Part shown: positions 43,735-53,249 of the stretch, piece after piece
Layout of the letters: each line of letters begins with the position of its first letter
Numbering within the stretch: the first letter of the stretch is position 1
Origin: Mycolicibacterium litorale
GTDB taxonomy: Bacteria > Actinomycetota > Actinomycetes > Mycobacteriales > Mycobacteriaceae
Assembly (NCBI RefSeq): GCF_010731695.1
Contig: NZ_AP022586.1
Location: 2,294,001-2,358,000, forward strand
Direction: 5' to 3'
Length of the DNA stretch: 64,000 nt
The notes under the pieces: generated by a model
Database searches by the model: none
What the model was told of the DNA's origin: nothing
The model's input: the letters and a program-made list of their open reading frames with translations, nothing else
Position numbers and translations under genes: made by a program

Positions 43735-44589
43735 TCAGTCGAGCAGCACGGTGGCGAAGGTGCCGACCTGGCGGAAACCGATGCGGGCGTACGTGGCCCG
43801 GGCCACGGTGTTGTAGCTGTTGACGTACAGGCTGGCGACGCGTCCACCGCGCACGACGGCGGCGGCCAGCGCCGCGGTCCCCGCGGTGCCGAGCCCGTGG
43901 CCGCGCCGGTCCGGATGCACCCAGACACCCTGGATCTGGCCGACGGCGGGCGACTGCGATCCGACCTCCGCCTTGAATACGACCTGACCGTGTTCGAACC
44001 GGGCCCAGGCGCGGCCGGCCGCGATCAGCCCCGCCACCCGGCGCCGGTACCCGCGACCGCCGTCACCCGCGCGCGGGTCGATGCCCACTTCGCCGATGAA
44101 CATGTCGATGGCCGCGACCAGATACGCGTCGAGTTCCTCGATCCGCACCGGCCGCACCGAGGGATCGACAGGACTCTGCGGGGCGGTGTCGAGCGCCATC
44201 AGCGGCTGATGGTCCCGCACGTCGCGCGCCGGTCCCCACGTCTGCTCCAGCCGCCGCCACATCGGCATCACCAGCTCGGCGCGGCCCACCAGCGACGAAC
44301 ACCGTCTGGCGCTGCTGGAGGCCTTGTCGGCGAACGCGTACATGTCGGCGGGTTCGCCGCGCAGCGGTATGAGGTTCGCGCCGGCGTAACACAGCGACTC
44401 GGTCGCGCGTCGGCGCGTCCACAGTTCTCCGCCGATCGCGCTGGGCTCGACGCCGTGATCGGCCACCCGCGAGGCGACCATGCAGCCGCCGACCGGGTCG
44501 TCGTCGAGCACCCGCCGCACCGCGGCGACGTCGCGCACCACCGAGACCCGTCGGTCGTCGGCGAGGCGGAAGAGCGGCGGAGCCGACAT
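43735..44589 (-). CDS. GNAT acetyltransferase with DUF4081-type N-terminus (Rv2867c-like)
   Basis: A 284-residue two-part protein. The first half (RRVLDDDPVGGCMVASRV, LCYAGANLIPLRG) is a degenerate GNAT-like region found in Rv2867c homologues. The second half is a typical GNAT domain with IQGVWVHPDRRGHGLGTAG and LYVNSYNTVARATYARIGF. The substrate is unknown. It sits downstream of ispG on the same strand as in M. tuberculosis. Confidence 0.88.
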   Translation of the reverse strand: MSAPPLFRLADDRRVSVVRDVAAVRRVLDDDPVGGCMVASRVADHGVEPSAIGGELWTRRRATESLCYAGANLIPLRGEPADMYAFADKASSSARRCSSLVGRAELVMPMWRRLEQTWGPARDVRDHQPLMALDTAPQSPVDPSVRPVRIEELDAYLVAAIDMFIGEVGIDPRAGDGGRGYRRRVAGLIAAGRAWARFEHGQVVFKAEVGSQSPAVGQIQGVWVHPDRRGHGLGTAGTAALAAAVVRGGRVASLYVNSYNTVARATYARIGFRQVGTFATVLLD

Positions 44590-44641
44590 CGATACTGCTT
44601 TCTGCTGGCCGAGGCGGTGACCCCAATCACCGCGTCGAGAT

Positions 44642-45826
44642 TCAGCTTACGGTCACAACCGGCGAACCGCTGGCACTTCCCTCCGGGCTGTCGCCGCCGA
44701 CGCTCTCGATCTCGGCGGCGATGCGCATGGCCTCCTCGATCAGGGTCTCGACGATCTGCGCCTCCGGCACGGTCTTGATGACCTCACCCTTGACGAAGAT
44801 CTGGCCCTTGCCGTTGCCGGAGGCCACTCCGAGATCGGCTTCGCGCGCCTCGCCGGGGCCGTTGACCACGCACCCCATCACGGCGACGCGCAACGGGACC
44901 TCCATCCCCTCGAGCCCGGCCGAGACCTCGTTGGCCAGGGTGTAGACGTCGACCTGAGCGCGTCCACACGACGGGCACGACACGATCTCCAGCTTGCGGG
45001 GCCGCAGGTTCAGCGATTCCAGGATCTGGTTGCCGACCTTGACCTCCTCAGCGGGCGGCGCCGAGAGCGACACCCGGATCGTGTCGCCGATCCCCCGCGA
45101 CAGCAACGCACCGAAGGCCACCGCGGACTTGATGGTGCCCTGGAACGCGGGACCCGCCTCGGTCACCCCGAGATGCAGCGGGTAGTCGCACTGTGCGGCG
45201 AGCTGTTCGTAGGCGGCGACCATGACGACCGGATCGTTGTGCTTGACGCTGATCTTGATGTCGCCGAAGCCGTGCTCCTCGAACAGCGAGGCCTCCCACA
45301 GGGCCGATTCCACCAGCGCCTCGGGGGTGGCCTTGCCGTACTTCTGCATGAACCGCTTGTCGAGCGATCCGGCATTGACGCCGATGCGGATCGGGATGCC
45401 CGCGTCGCCGGCCGCCTTGGCGACCTCCTTGACCCGGCCGTCGAACTCCTTGATGTTGCCGGGGTTCACGCGCACCGCCGCGCAGCCGGCGTCGATCGCG
45501 GCGAAGATGTACTTCGGCTGGAAGTGGATGTCCGCGATGACCGGGATCTTCGACTTCTTCGCGATGATCGGCAGCGCGTCGGCGTCTTCCTGCCGGGGAC
45601 AGGCCACGCGCACGATGTCGCAACCCGAGGCCGTCAGCTCGGCGATCTGCTGCAGGGTGGAGTTGATGTCGTGGGTCTTGGTCGTGCACATGGACTGGAC
45701 AGAGACCGGATGGTCACTGCCCACACCGACGTCACGCACCATCAGTTGGCGTGTCTTGCGCCGCGGCGCCAGCACCGGCGGGGGCGCGGGCGGCATGCCA
45801 AGCCCGATGACGGGGCCGGAAGTCAT
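44642..45826 (-). CDS. ispG: 4-hydroxy-3-methylbut-2-enyl diphosphate synthase (flavodoxin), IspG/GcpE
   Basis: IspG reduces MEcPP to HMBPP in the MEP isoprenoid pathway using a [4Fe-4S] cluster. The 394-residue protein has [13 protein letters not shown], the TIM-barrel motif IPVIADIHF and [11 protein letters not shown]. The cluster ligands lie in [13 protein letters not shown] and [10 protein letters not shown]. It starts eight bases after rip1 and, with dxr, gives two MEP-pathway enzymes in one leftward operon. Confidence 0.96.
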   Translation of the reverse strand: MTSGPVIGLGMPPAPPPVLAPRRKTRQLMVRDVGVGSDHPVSVQSMCTTKTHDINSTLQQIAELTASGCDIVRVACPRQEDADALPIIAKKSKIPVIADIHFQPKYIFAAIDAGCAAVRVNPGNIKEFDGRVKEVAKAAGDAGIPIRIGVNAGSLDKRFMQKYGKATPEALVESALWEASLFEEHGFGDIKISVKHNDPVVMVAAYEQLAAQCDYPLHLGVTEAGPAFQGTIKSAVAFGALLSRGIGDTIRVSLSAPPAEEVKVGNQILESLNLRPRKLEIVSCPSCGRAQVDVYTLANEVSAGLEGMEVPLRVAVMGCVVNGPGEAREADLGVASGNGKGQIFVKGEVIKTVPEAQIVETLIEEAMRIAAEIESVGGDSPEGSASGSPVVTVS

Positions 45827-45834
45827 GAGGTCTC

Positions 45835-47049
45835 CTATTGGAACAACCTGATCGGGTTGACCAGGTCAGCGGTCACGGTCAGCAGCATGTAGCCGACCAC
45901 CACCACCAACACTACGTAGGTGGCGGGCATGAGCTTGAGATAGTTCACCGGCGCCGCGGCCACCATGCCGCGCGCCGACCGGATCATGTTGCGGACCTTC
46001 TCGAACACGGCGATGGCGATGTGGCCACCGTCGAACGGCAGGAGCGGCAGCAGGTTCACCGCGCCGAGGACGAAGTTCAGCTGAGCGAGGAAGAACCAGA
46101 ACGCCACCCACAGCCCGGCATCGACGGTGTCGCCGCCGATGATGCTGGCGCCGACCACGCTGATCGGGGTCTCGGGATCCCGCTCACCGCCGCCGATGGA
46201 CTCCACCAGCGCGCCCACCTTGGTGGGGATCTTCGCCAGCGACTTGCCCAGTTCGACGGCCAGGTCACCGGTGAACGCGAACGTCGCGGGCACCGCCGAG
46301 AGCGCGTTGTGCTGGGTGGGCCCGAACTGCGCGGCCCCGATGCCGATCGCGCCGACCGTCGACGGCTGGTCACCGTCACCGGTGAAGCGCTGAGTCTGGG
46401 TGACGTCGACCACCTTGGTCATTTCCTGACCGTCGCGCTCGATCACGATAGGTGTCGGTCCGGACGCCTTCTGCAGGGTCACCCGGGCGTCGTCGAAGGT
46501 CGCGACGTCGGTGTCGCCGACCTTCACGATCACGTCGCCCGCATGGATGCCCGCCTCCGCGGCGGGACCGGGACCGGTGCACTCACCCACCTGGTCCTTG
46601 CTGACCTGCGGTGCGACACAGCCGGTTTGGCCGACGATGGCGGCGGTCGGCGGGTTCAGGTTGGGCAGCCCCCAGATCACCGCGATCGCGTAGATGAGCA
46701 CCAGACCGATGATGAAGTTCATCCCGGGTCCGGCGAACAGGACCGCGACGCGCTTCCACACCTTCTGCCGGTACATGGCGTACGGCCGGTCCTCCGGTGA
46801 CAGTTCCTCGACCGAGGTCATCCCGGCGATGTCGCAGAACCCGCCGAGCGGTACGGCCTTCACGCCGTACTCGGTGCTGCCGAGCCGGTTGGGCCGCCGG
46901 ATCGACCACAGGGTGGGGCCGAATCCGACGAAGTAGCGCCGCACCTTCATCCCGGTGGCCCGGGCGACCCACATGTGCCCGCACTCGTGCAGCGCCACCG
47001 ACACCAGGATGGCCAGCGCGAAGAGCACGATGCCGAGAGTGAACATCAT
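45835..47049 (-). CDS. rip1: Site-2 intramembrane zinc metalloprotease Rip1 (RseP-like)
   Basis: A 404-residue multi-pass protease that cleaves anti-sigma factors and other membrane proteins within the bilayer. The zinc site HECGH is at residues 21-25 in the first TM helix, and a C-terminal [11 protein letters not shown] supplies the third ligand Asp. A PDZ domain lies between ([21 protein letters not shown]). The [11 protein letters not shown] motif is conserved. The start overlaps the dxr stop in an ATGATG cluster. Confidence 0.95.
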   Translation of the reverse strand: MMFTLGIVLFALAILVSVALHECGHMWVARATGMKVRRYFVGFGPTLWSIRRPNRLGSTEYGVKAVPLGGFCDIAGMTSVEELSPEDRPYAMYRQKVWKRVAVLFAGPGMNFIIGLVLIYAIAVIWGLPNLNPPTAAIVGQTGCVAPQVSKDQVGECTGPGPAAEAGIHAGDVIVKVGDTDVATFDDARVTLQKASGPTPIVIERDGQEMTKVVDVTQTQRFTGDGDQPSTVGAIGIGAAQFGPTQHNALSAVPATFAFTGDLAVELGKSLAKIPTKVGALVESIGGGERDPETPISVVGASIIGGDTVDAGLWVAFWFFLAQLNFVLGAVNLLPLLPFDGGHIAIAVFEKVRNMIRSARGMVAAAPVNYLKLMPATYVVLVVVVGYMLLTVTADLVNPIRLFQ

Positions 47050-48224
47050 CTGGTGACTAACCCTTTACTCGGAGGAGTTCCGGCCCGCTCGACGGCGCGC
47101 CCGGCGTGTTCGCGAGCCCAGCGCTGCGCGTCGAGGACCTCTTCCACGGTAGCGGGTTCCGCCGCCCACTGGTCGGCAGCGCGCAGCACCTCGGCGACGG
47201 TCTCGACGATCTCGGGGAACCGGATGCGGCCGGAGAGGAACGCGGCGGCCGCCTCCTCGTTCGCGGCGTTGTACACCGCGGTGAGGCTGCCGCCGCGGGT
47301 TCCCGCGTCACGCGCCAACCGCACCGCCGGGAACACCTCGTCGTCGAGCGGCAGGAACTCCCAGGTCGAGGCGGTGGAGAAGTCGCACGCGAGCGCCGCT
47401 CCCGGGACCCGGTCGGGCCAGCCCAGCGCCAGCGCGATGGGCAGCTTCATATCCGGCGGGCTGGCCTGGGCCAGCGTCGAGCCGTCGGTGAACGTCGCCA
47501 TCGAGTGCACGATCGACTGCGGGTGCACGACGACCTCGATGCGCTCGTAGTCGATGCCGAACAGCAGGTGTGTCTCGATGAGTTCGAGGCCCTTGTTGAC
47601 CAGGGTCGCCGAGTTGAGGGTGTTCATCGGCCCCATCGACCACGTCGGGTGCTTACCGGCCTGTTCCGGGGTGACCGACCGCAGGTCCTCGGCAGACCAG
47701 CCGAGGAACGGCCCGCCCGAAGCGGTGAGCACGAGTTTGGCGACCTCGCCGGCGCTGCCGCCGCGCAGGCACTGCGCCATCGCGGAGTGTTCGGAGTCGA
47801 CCGGCACGATCTGGCCCGGCGCCGCGGCCCGCAACACCAGCGGTCCCCCGGCGACCAGCGACTCCTTGTTGGCCAGTGCCAACCGGGCGCCGGTGGCCAG
47901 TGCGGCCAGCGTCGGCTCGAGGCCGAGCGCCCCGACCAGCGCGTTGAGCACCACGTCGGCCGGTGTGTTCTCCACCAACCGGGTCACCGCGTCGGGTCCG
48001 GTGTAGGTGACGTCGCCGATCTGTTCGGCCGCCGCGGGGTCGGTGACCGCGACCGCGCTCACGCCCGTCTCGGCCCGCTGACGCGCCAGCAGATCGGGGT
48101 TCGCGCCGCCGGCGGCCAGTCCGACCACCTCGAACCGGTCGGGATTCGCCGCGATCACGTCCAGCGCCTGCGTGCCGATCGACCCGGTACTGCCCAGGAT
48201 CAGCACCCGAAGTCTTGTGCCCAC
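47046..48224 (-). CDS. dxr: 1-deoxy-D-xylulose 5-phosphate reductoisomerase
   Basis: Dxr converts DXP to MEP using NADPH in isoprenoid synthesis. The 392-residue protein begins GTG GGC ACA with NADPH motif [17 protein letters not shown]. It contains [13 protein letters not shown], the metal/substrate motif [19 protein letters not shown], the flexible loop [17 protein letters not shown], and [13 protein letters not shown]. It heads the dxr-rip1-ispG leftward operon. Confidence 0.96.
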   Translation of the reverse strand: MGTRLRVLILGSTGSIGTQALDVIAANPDRFEVVGLAAGGANPDLLARQRAETGVSAVAVTDPAAAEQIGDVTYTGPDAVTRLVENTPADVVLNALVGALGLEPTLAALATGARLALANKESLVAGGPLVLRAAAPGQIVPVDSEHSAMAQCLRGGSAGEVAKLVLTASGGPFLGWSAEDLRSVTPEQAGKHPTWSMGPMNTLNSATLVNKGLELIETHLLFGIDYERIEVVVHPQSIVHSMATFTDGSTLAQASPPDMKLPIALALGWPDRVPGAALACDFSTASTWEFLPLDDEVFPAVRLARDAGTRGGSLTAVYNAANEEAAAAFLSGRIRFPEIVETVAEVLRAADQWAAEPATVEEVLDAQRWAREHAGRAVERAGTPPSKGLVTR

Positions 48225-48304
48225 GCGCCCATTGTGCCGTCTGAGGCGCGTTCATCCGTAGTCCCGCCGGGGTGTGACGCGAATCTGACGGGTGACCGCT
48301 TCGC

Positions 48305-48331
48305 CCATCCGCAGGCCGCCGGCGCCCGAAT
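48305..48331 (+). promoter_or_regulatory. Candidate SigK-type promoter of the first FAS1 lipoprotein gene
   Basis: CCATCC (48305-48310) and CCGAAT (48326-48331) are separated by 15 bases, about 90 bases upstream of the ATG. From memory, the mycobacterial SigK consensus is CCATCC and CGAAT boxes with this spacing, and SigK drives mpt83/mpt70 in M. tuberculosis. The match is therefore meaningful, although sigK itself is not in the window. Confidence 0.55.
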
Positions 48332-48419
48332 CTCCCGCGTCAGACGTCGAGGCGGCACCCGCGCCGCATCCGACGACATCACGCGGCGCGAGGCCGCACC
48401 GACGAAGGGGACAGTGTCG

Positions 48420-49106
48420 ATGAAGACAACGCTTACGAAAGCCGGGACGGCTCGCACCCACCGCAGCACCCTGGCCGCCGCCGGCCTGAGCGCGCTGGCG
48501 ATCTTCGGTGTCGCGGCGTGTTCGAGCGAAGAGGCGCAGAGCACCGCGTCGTCGGCGGTCGAGTCCGCGACCGCCTCGGCGCCCACGTCGAGCGCGGCCG
48601 CCGATCCTGCCGCCAACCTGGTCGGTGCGGGCTGCGCGGCCTACGCCGAGCAGGTGCCGAGCGGACCGGGCTCGGTCGCCGGCATGGCGCCCGAACCGGT
48701 GACGGTGGCCGCGGCGAACAACCCGATGCTCAAGACGCTCAGCCAGGCGCTCTCCGGTCAGCTCAACCCGAACGTGAACCTGGTCGACACTCTCAACGGC
48801 GGCGAGTTCACGGTCTTCGCACCGACCGATGACGCGTTCGCCAAACTCGACCCGGCGACCGTGGAGACGTTGAAGACCGATTCGGATCTGCTCACCAGCA
48901 TCCTGACCTACCACGTGGTGCCCGGACAGGCCGCTCCCGACCAGGTGCCCGGTGACCACAAGACCGTTCAGGGCGCCAACGTCACCGTCACCGGCGAAGG
49001 CGAGGCGCTCAAGGTCAACGACGCCGGACTCGTGTGCGGCGGCGTGCAGACCGCCAACGCCACGGTCTACATGATCGACACCGTCCTGATGCCGCCGGCG
49101 AACTGA
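48420..49106 (+). CDS. mpt83: MPT83-like FAS1 (fasciclin) lipoprotein
   Basis: A 228-residue cell-surface lipoprotein. The signal peptide ([17 protein letters not shown]) ends in a lipobox Cys, followed by a Ser/Ala/Thr-rich linker. One FAS1 domain covers about residues 90-228: [46 protein letters not shown] and [13 protein letters not shown]. Two Cys residues (GAGCAAY, LVCGGV) may pair. The ATG at 48420 is nine bases after GAAGGGG. Confidence 0.92.
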   Translation: MKTTLTKAGTARTHRSTLAAAGLSALAIFGVAACSSEEAQSTASSAVESATASAPTSSAAADPAANLVGAGCAAYAEQVPSGPGSVAGMAPEPVTVAAANNPMLKTLSQALSGQLNPNVNLVDTLNGGEFTVFAPTDDAFAKLDPATVETLKTDSDLLTSILTYHVVPGQAAPDQVPGDHKTVQGANVTVTGEGEALKVNDAGLVCGGVQTANATVYMIDTVLMPPAN

Positions 49107-49133
49107 CCCCTCCCCCTCCCCCCCGCCTCCCCG

Positions 49134-49197
49134 GCGCGAGCAGACACAGAATCGCCCCGAAACGCGTGATCGAACGCGATTCCGCGTCTGCTCGCGC
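49134..49197. repeat. Long imperfect palindrome between the two FAS1 genes
   Basis: The left arm 49134-49155 starts GCGCGAGCAGACACAG and the right arm 49176-49197 ends GTCTGCTCGCGC. The 22-base arms match except at two positions, around a 20-base centre. Its ends (CGCGAGC/GCTCGCG) recall the palindrome at 8496-8560. It may be a dispersed intergenic element or an RNA hairpin between co-oriented genes. Confidence 0.75.
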
Positions 49198-49232
49198 GAG
49201 GAAATCCACCATCACACAAAGGAGTGAGAACC

Positions 49233-49829
49233 ATGAACATCAGCAAGAATCGCGTCCTCGGCGCCGGTTTCGCAGCGGTCGCCGCCGCAGGGTTGTCCCT
49301 GGGCGCGGCCGGCTCGGCGGGGGCGGATCCCGCCGCCGGCCTGGTCGGCCCCGGTTGCGGCGCCTACGCCCAGCAGGTCCCGACCGGTCCGGGTTCGGTG
49401 GCCGGCATGGCGATGGATCCGGTGGCGACGGCCGCGGCCAACAATCCCATGCTGACCACCCTCACGAAAGCGGTTTCGGGCCAACTGAATCCGCAGGTGA
49501 ACTTGGTCGACACGCTCAACGGCGGCCAGTTCACGGTGTTCGCGCCCACCGACGAGGCGTTCGCCAAGATCGATCCCGCCACCATCGAGCGGCTCAGGAC
49601 CGATGCGCCGCTGCTGACCAGCATCCTCACCTACCACGTGGTGCCGGGTCAGGCCGCGCCGGACGCGGTGGTCGGCACCCACAAGACGGTGCAGGGCGCC
49701 GACGTCACCGTCACCGGCCACGGGTCCGAGCTGAAGGTCGACGACGCCTCGGTCGTGTGCGGCGGCGTGAAGACGGCTAACGCCACGGTGTACCTGATCG
49801 ACACGGTGCTGATGCCGCCGGCCGTCTGA
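49233..49829 (+). CDS. mpt70: MPT70-like secreted FAS1 (fasciclin) protein
   Basis: A 198-residue secreted protein with a Sec signal peptide ([23 protein letters not shown], cleavage near AGA-DP) and no lipobox. One FAS1 domain is almost identical in layout to the upstream paralogue ([47 protein letters not shown]). The pair reproduces the MPT83/MPT70 lipoprotein-plus-secreted arrangement. The ATG at 49233 follows AAAGGAG; an in-frame GTG nine bases earlier is not needed. A strong terminator follows. Confidence 0.92.
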   Translation: MNISKNRVLGAGFAAVAAAGLSLGAAGSAGADPAAGLVGPGCGAYAQQVPTGPGSVAGMAMDPVATAAANNPMLTTLTKAVSGQLNPQVNLVDTLNGGQFTVFAPTDEAFAKIDPATIERLRTDAPLLTSILTYHVVPGQAAPDAVVGTHKTVQGADVTVTGHGSELKVDDASVVCGGVKTANATVYLIDTVLMPPAV

Positions 49830-49839
49830 CGGCCCCCGG

Positions 49840-49873
49840 AGGGCAGCCCGGTCACCGGACCGGGCTGCCCTTT
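49840..49873 (+). terminator. Intrinsic terminator-like hairpin after the second FAS1 gene
   Basis: A perfect 13-bp stem, AGGGCAGCCCGGT (49840-49852) and ACCGGGCTGCCCT (49859-49871), with a six-base loop is followed by a short T run. It lies 11 bases after the stop codon and just before the convergent deacetylase ends, so it could serve both directions. Confidence 0.8.
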
Positions 49874-49876
49874 GGC

Positions 49877-50794
49877 TCATCCGGGCGGGAAGTGCTCGAT
49901 CCAGTGCCGGGCGATGTCGGCGCGCCGGGTGATCCAGACCTTGTCGTGCGACTGCACGTGGTCGAGGAAGCGTTCGAGCGCCGCCGTGCGGGCGGGACGT
50001 CCGACGAGCCGGCAGTGCAGGCCGATCGACAGCATCTTCGGGCTTCCGGCCTCCCCCTCGGCGTAGAGCACGTCGAAGGCGTCGCGCAGATGAGTGAAAA
50101 ACTCGGTGCCGCTGGGGAATCCGCCGGCGACCGCGAACCGCATGTCGTTGGTGTCCAACGTGTAGGGCACGACGAGATGGTCCCGTCCGTGCACCGCGGT
50201 CCAGTACGGCAGGTCGTCGGCATAGGAGTCGGAGTCGTAGAGAAAGCCGCCGTGCTCCACGACGAGGCGACGGGTCTGCGGTGAATCGCGGCCGGTGTAC
50301 CAGCCCACCGGGGCGCTGCCGGTGAGCTCGGTCAACAGGGCGACCGCCTCCGCCATGTGCGCGCGTTCGACCTCCGGCTCGACGAGTTGGTAGCTGATCC
50401 ACCGCAGGCCGTGACAGGCGATCTCGTCGCCGCGTTCGGTGAACGCCGCGACCGCCTCGGGGTTGCGCGCCAAGGCGAGCGCCACCCCGAACACCGTGAG
50501 CGGCAGGCCCCGTCGTTCGAAGACCCGCAGCACACGCCACAGGCCCGCCCGCGAACCGTATTCGTAGAACGACTCCATACTCATGTGACGATTCGGGAAC
50601 GCCTGCGCCCCAACGATTTCCGACAGGAAGGTCTCGGATGCGGGATCGCCGTGCAGAACGCTGTTCTCGGCGCCCTCCTCGTAGTTGAGCACGAACTGCA
50701 CCGCGATGCGGGCGTCGCCGGGCCAGCGCGGGTGGGGAGGACGGGGCCCGTAGCCCACCATGTCGCGCGGATAGTCGGCGGCGCTGGCAGTCAT
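49877..50794 (-). CDS. Polysaccharide deacetylase family protein, PuuE (allantoinase)-like
   Basis: A 305-residue NodB-fold protein of the PuuE branch. Visible are IAVQFVLNYEEGAENSVLHG, NRHMSMESFYEYGSRAGLWR, ACHGLRW and PYTLDTNDMRF. In characterised relatives this fold opens allantoin without the usual metal-ligand set. No other purine-catabolism gene is nearby, so the substrate is open; another cyclic amide or N-acetyl sugar is possible. Confidence 0.85.
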   Translation of the reverse strand: MTASAADYPRDMVGYGPRPPHPRWPGDARIAVQFVLNYEEGAENSVLHGDPASETFLSEIVGAQAFPNRHMSMESFYEYGSRAGLWRVLRVFERRGLPLTVFGVALALARNPEAVAAFTERGDEIACHGLRWISYQLVEPEVERAHMAEAVALLTELTGSAPVGWYTGRDSPQTRRLVVEHGGFLYDSDSYADDLPYWTAVHGRDHLVVPYTLDTNDMRFAVAGGFPSGTEFFTHLRDAFDVLYAEGEAGSPKMLSIGLHCRLVGRPARTAALERFLDHVQSHDKVWITRRADIARHWIEHFPPG

Positions 50795-50901
50795 GGTGGG
50801 GATTCTGGCAGGCGTCGCACCAGTGCGCCGGGTCCGCGAGGGTCACGATTCCGTCATCGGCGCCGGGTTTCCCACGCCGGGCAGCGGGGCAGCAACTGGT
50901 C

Positions 50902-52242
50902 ATGCCCACGGTGTTGTGGTTCCGCCGCGATCTGCGGCTGCGTGATCTGCCGGCTCTGGTCGACGCGGCGCAGGGTGACGGCCAGGTGCTCGCCTGCTAC
51001 GTCCTCGACCCCCGGCTGCACAGGTCGTCGGGACCACGGCGGCTCCAGTATCTGCACGACGCGCTGCGCGACCTGCGCGACCAGCTCGGCGGACGGCTGC
51101 TGGTCACCCGGGGCCGCCCCGAGGAGCGCATCCCCGCCGTGGCGAGGCTCGTCGGCGCCACCGCGGTGCACGTCTCCGAGGACTTCACCCCCTTCGGCCG
51201 GCGCCGCGACGAGGCCGTCCGCGAGGCGCTGGGCGATGTCGCGCTGGAAGCGTCCGGTTCGCCCTACCTGGTGTCACCGGGACGCATCGCCAAGGGGGAC
51301 GGATCGCCCTACAAGGTGTTCAGCCCGTACTTCACGGCGTGGCGCAGACACGGCTGGCGGGCGCCGGCGCAGAGCGGTGAGGAGACGGCCGGCTGGATCG
51401 ACCCGGCCGACGTGACCGGCGCCGGAGACCTCGAGGCCGACATCCCCGACAACGGCGTCGCCCTCGACATCCCGTCGGGTGAGCGCGCCGCGCTGCAGCA
51501 GTGGCGAGCGTTCGTCGCCGACGACCTCGACGGCTACGCCGACACCCGCAACCGGCCCGACCTCGACGTCACCAGCCGGATGTCGGCGCACCTGAAGTTC
51601 GGCGCCATCCACCCCCGCACGATGGTCGGCGACCTCGGGCGCGGCGACGGCGCACAGGCGTACCTGCGGGAACTGGCGTTCCGCGACTTCTACGCCGCGG
51701 TGCTCTACGAGTGGCCGCACAGTGTGTGGTGGAACTGGAACACCGGGTTCGACGCGATCAGAGTCGACGAGGGCACGGTGGCCGAGGAACGCTTCGATGC
51801 GTGGAAGCGGGGCCGCACCGGATTCCCGATCGTCGATGCGGGCATGCGTCAGCTCGCCGAGATCGGATGGATGCACAACCGGCTCCGGATGATCGTCGCG
51901 TCGTTTCTGGTCAAGGACCTGCACCTGCCATGGCAGTGGGGGGCGCGCTGGTTCCTCGACCAGCTGGTGGACGGCGATATGGCCAACAACCAGCACGGCT
52001 GGCAGTGGACGGCGGGCTGCGGCACCGATGCAGCGCCCTTCTTCCGGGTGTTCAACCCGTCGACACAGGGCGCGAAGTTCGATCCCGACGGCACGTACGT
52101 GCGGCGCTGGGTGCCCGAGCTGCGCGAGGTGGCCGACGTGCACTCGTTGGGCGCCGACCGACCCGAGGGCTACCCGGCCCCGATCGTGGACCACGCCGGC
52201 GAGCGGGCCGAGGCGCTGCGCCGGTACGCCGAGATCAGCTAG
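50902..52242 (+). CDS. phr: Deoxyribodipyrimidine photolyase (cryptochrome/photolyase family)
   Basis: A 446-residue light-driven DNA repair flavoprotein. The N-terminal Rossmann antenna domain begins TVLWFRRDLRLRDLPAL. The C-terminal helical FAD domain includes TSRMSAHLKFGAIHPR, RELAFRDFYAAVLYEWPHSVW, GRTGFPIVDAGMRQL, WMHNRLRMIVASFLVKDL and DGDMANNQHGWQWTAGCGTDAAP. This pattern suits a class I CPD photolyase. It is a stand-alone plus-strand gene. Confidence 0.94.
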   Translation: MPTVLWFRRDLRLRDLPALVDAAQGDGQVLACYVLDPRLHRSSGPRRLQYLHDALRDLRDQLGGRLLVTRGRPEERIPAVARLVGATAVHVSEDFTPFGRRRDEAVREALGDVALEASGSPYLVSPGRIAKGDGSPYKVFSPYFTAWRRHGWRAPAQSGEETAGWIDPADVTGAGDLEADIPDNGVALDIPSGERAALQQWRAFVADDLDGYADTRNRPDLDVTSRMSAHLKFGAIHPRTMVGDLGRGDGAQAYLRELAFRDFYAAVLYEWPHSVWWNWNTGFDAIRVDEGTVAEERFDAWKRGRTGFPIVDAGMRQLAEIGWMHNRLRMIVASFLVKDLHLPWQWGARWFLDQLVDGDMANNQHGWQWTAGCGTDAAPFFRVFNPSTQGAKFDPDGTYVRRWVPELREVADVHSLGADRPEGYPAPIVDHAGERAEALRRYAEIS

Positions 52243-52314
52243 GGCACGCCGGTTACGACACACCGTCGTATGTCAGAATGTGCCCAGTTGCGATTCGACT
52301 GTGAGGAGCACCCT

Positions 52315-52569
52315 GTGGCCAACACCGAGGTGGAACGACACACCGGCGTCGACGTCGAGGACGTGCCGTCCGCGGAGTGGGGCTGGAGTAAGGAGAACCC
52401 GCGGGTCATCCACATCGCACTGCTGCTCGGCGCCGCTTTCCTGCTGGTGATGCTCCGCGGCAACCACACCGGTCACGTCGAAGACGCCTTCCTCATCGGC
52501 TTCGCCGCCCTGCTGGTCGGCTGGGTCGCGCGCGACTGGTGGATGCGCCGTCGCGGCTGGACCCGCTAG
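52315..52569 (+). CDS. DUF2631 small membrane protein (Rv2876-like)
   Basis: An 84-residue protein with two TM helices ([16 protein letters not shown] and [14 protein letters not shown]) after an acidic N-terminus with the conserved [11 protein letters not shown]. The GTG at 52315 was chosen because GAGGAG precedes it; an ATG at 52270 would add 15 residues and lacks a good site. The function is unknown. The stop TAG shares CTAG with the convergent neighbour. Confidence 0.85.
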   Translation: MANTEVERHTGVDVEDVPSAEWGWSKENPRVIHIALLLGAAFLLVMLRGNHTGHVEDAFLIGFAALLVGWVARDWWMRRRGWTR

Positions 52570-53135
52570 CCGCCGGCCGCGATCAGGTCGGAGTCGACGG
52601 GGCGGTAGCCCCCACACAGCAACAGTTCGGTCTCGTCCGCGCCGTGCGGGCAGTCCGCCGCGGCCAGCGCGTGGCGTTTGAAGATCCGCGCCGCCGCGCT
52701 GAGCCGGTACCGCACCGGCTCGCCCCGGCCGCCCAGGTGATCCGGCCAGCGCCCACCGAAGAGCACCACTTCGGTGCGTCCGGACGTCAGCGCGCTGCGC
52801 ACCTCGTCGCGTAGGCATCCGTCGGAGACCACCAGACCCGCCGAGACCGCCAGACCCACGGGAACCGCCTCGGCGGTGCCTTCGGCGCCGGGTCGGAGCC
52901 GGTGGCCCCGCACGCCCAGCACCTGCAGCGGGCGCAGATCGCCGGCCTCGAGCAGCCAGGCGTGGACCCGCCATCCGGCCATCGCCCGGTCGAACATCCA
53001 CCCGCCCGCGGAGCGGACCACGTCGGCGGGATCGGCGCCCAGCACGTCGAGCCGGTACTCCAGCCGGGTCGCCGCCGCGCCGGCGATGCGCGAGGGGCGG
53101 TTCGCGTCGTCGATGAGGCGAGACTGGGTCACCAC
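52566..53135 (-). CDS. Hypothetical protein, actinobacterial
   Basis: A 189-residue soluble protein that I do not recognise. Blocks such as [24 protein letters not shown] and [11 protein letters not shown] suggest a globular alpha/beta fold, and the frame shows normal high-GC codon use. The start is one of two consecutive GTG codons. It is a single gene ending in the shared CTAG with the DUF2631 gene. Confidence 0.6.
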   Translation of the reverse strand: MVTQSRLIDDANRPSRIAGAAATRLEYRLDVLGADPADVVRSAGGWMFDRAMAGWRVHAWLLEAGDLRPLQVLGVRGHRLRPGAEGTAEAVPVGLAVSAGLVVSDGCLRDEVRSALTSGRTEVVLFGGRWPDHLGGRGEPVRYRLSAAARIFKRHALAAADCPHGADETELLLCGGYRPVDSDLIAAGG

Positions 53136-53249
53136 TGGCAGCTCCGTTCAGCGTCGGATGGATGGCCCCAGCGTGACACTATCGCGACGATCTGTAAAGT
53201 CTCGATTCAGTCGCCGAACATCACGGCCGCGTCGAGCGAGCCGGCGCGG

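Noticed and set aside
48233..48419. N-terminal extension of the first FAS1 protein through this region
   Set aside because: The signal peptide begins at 48420 with a ribosome site, and the upstream sequence contains the SigK-like boxes.
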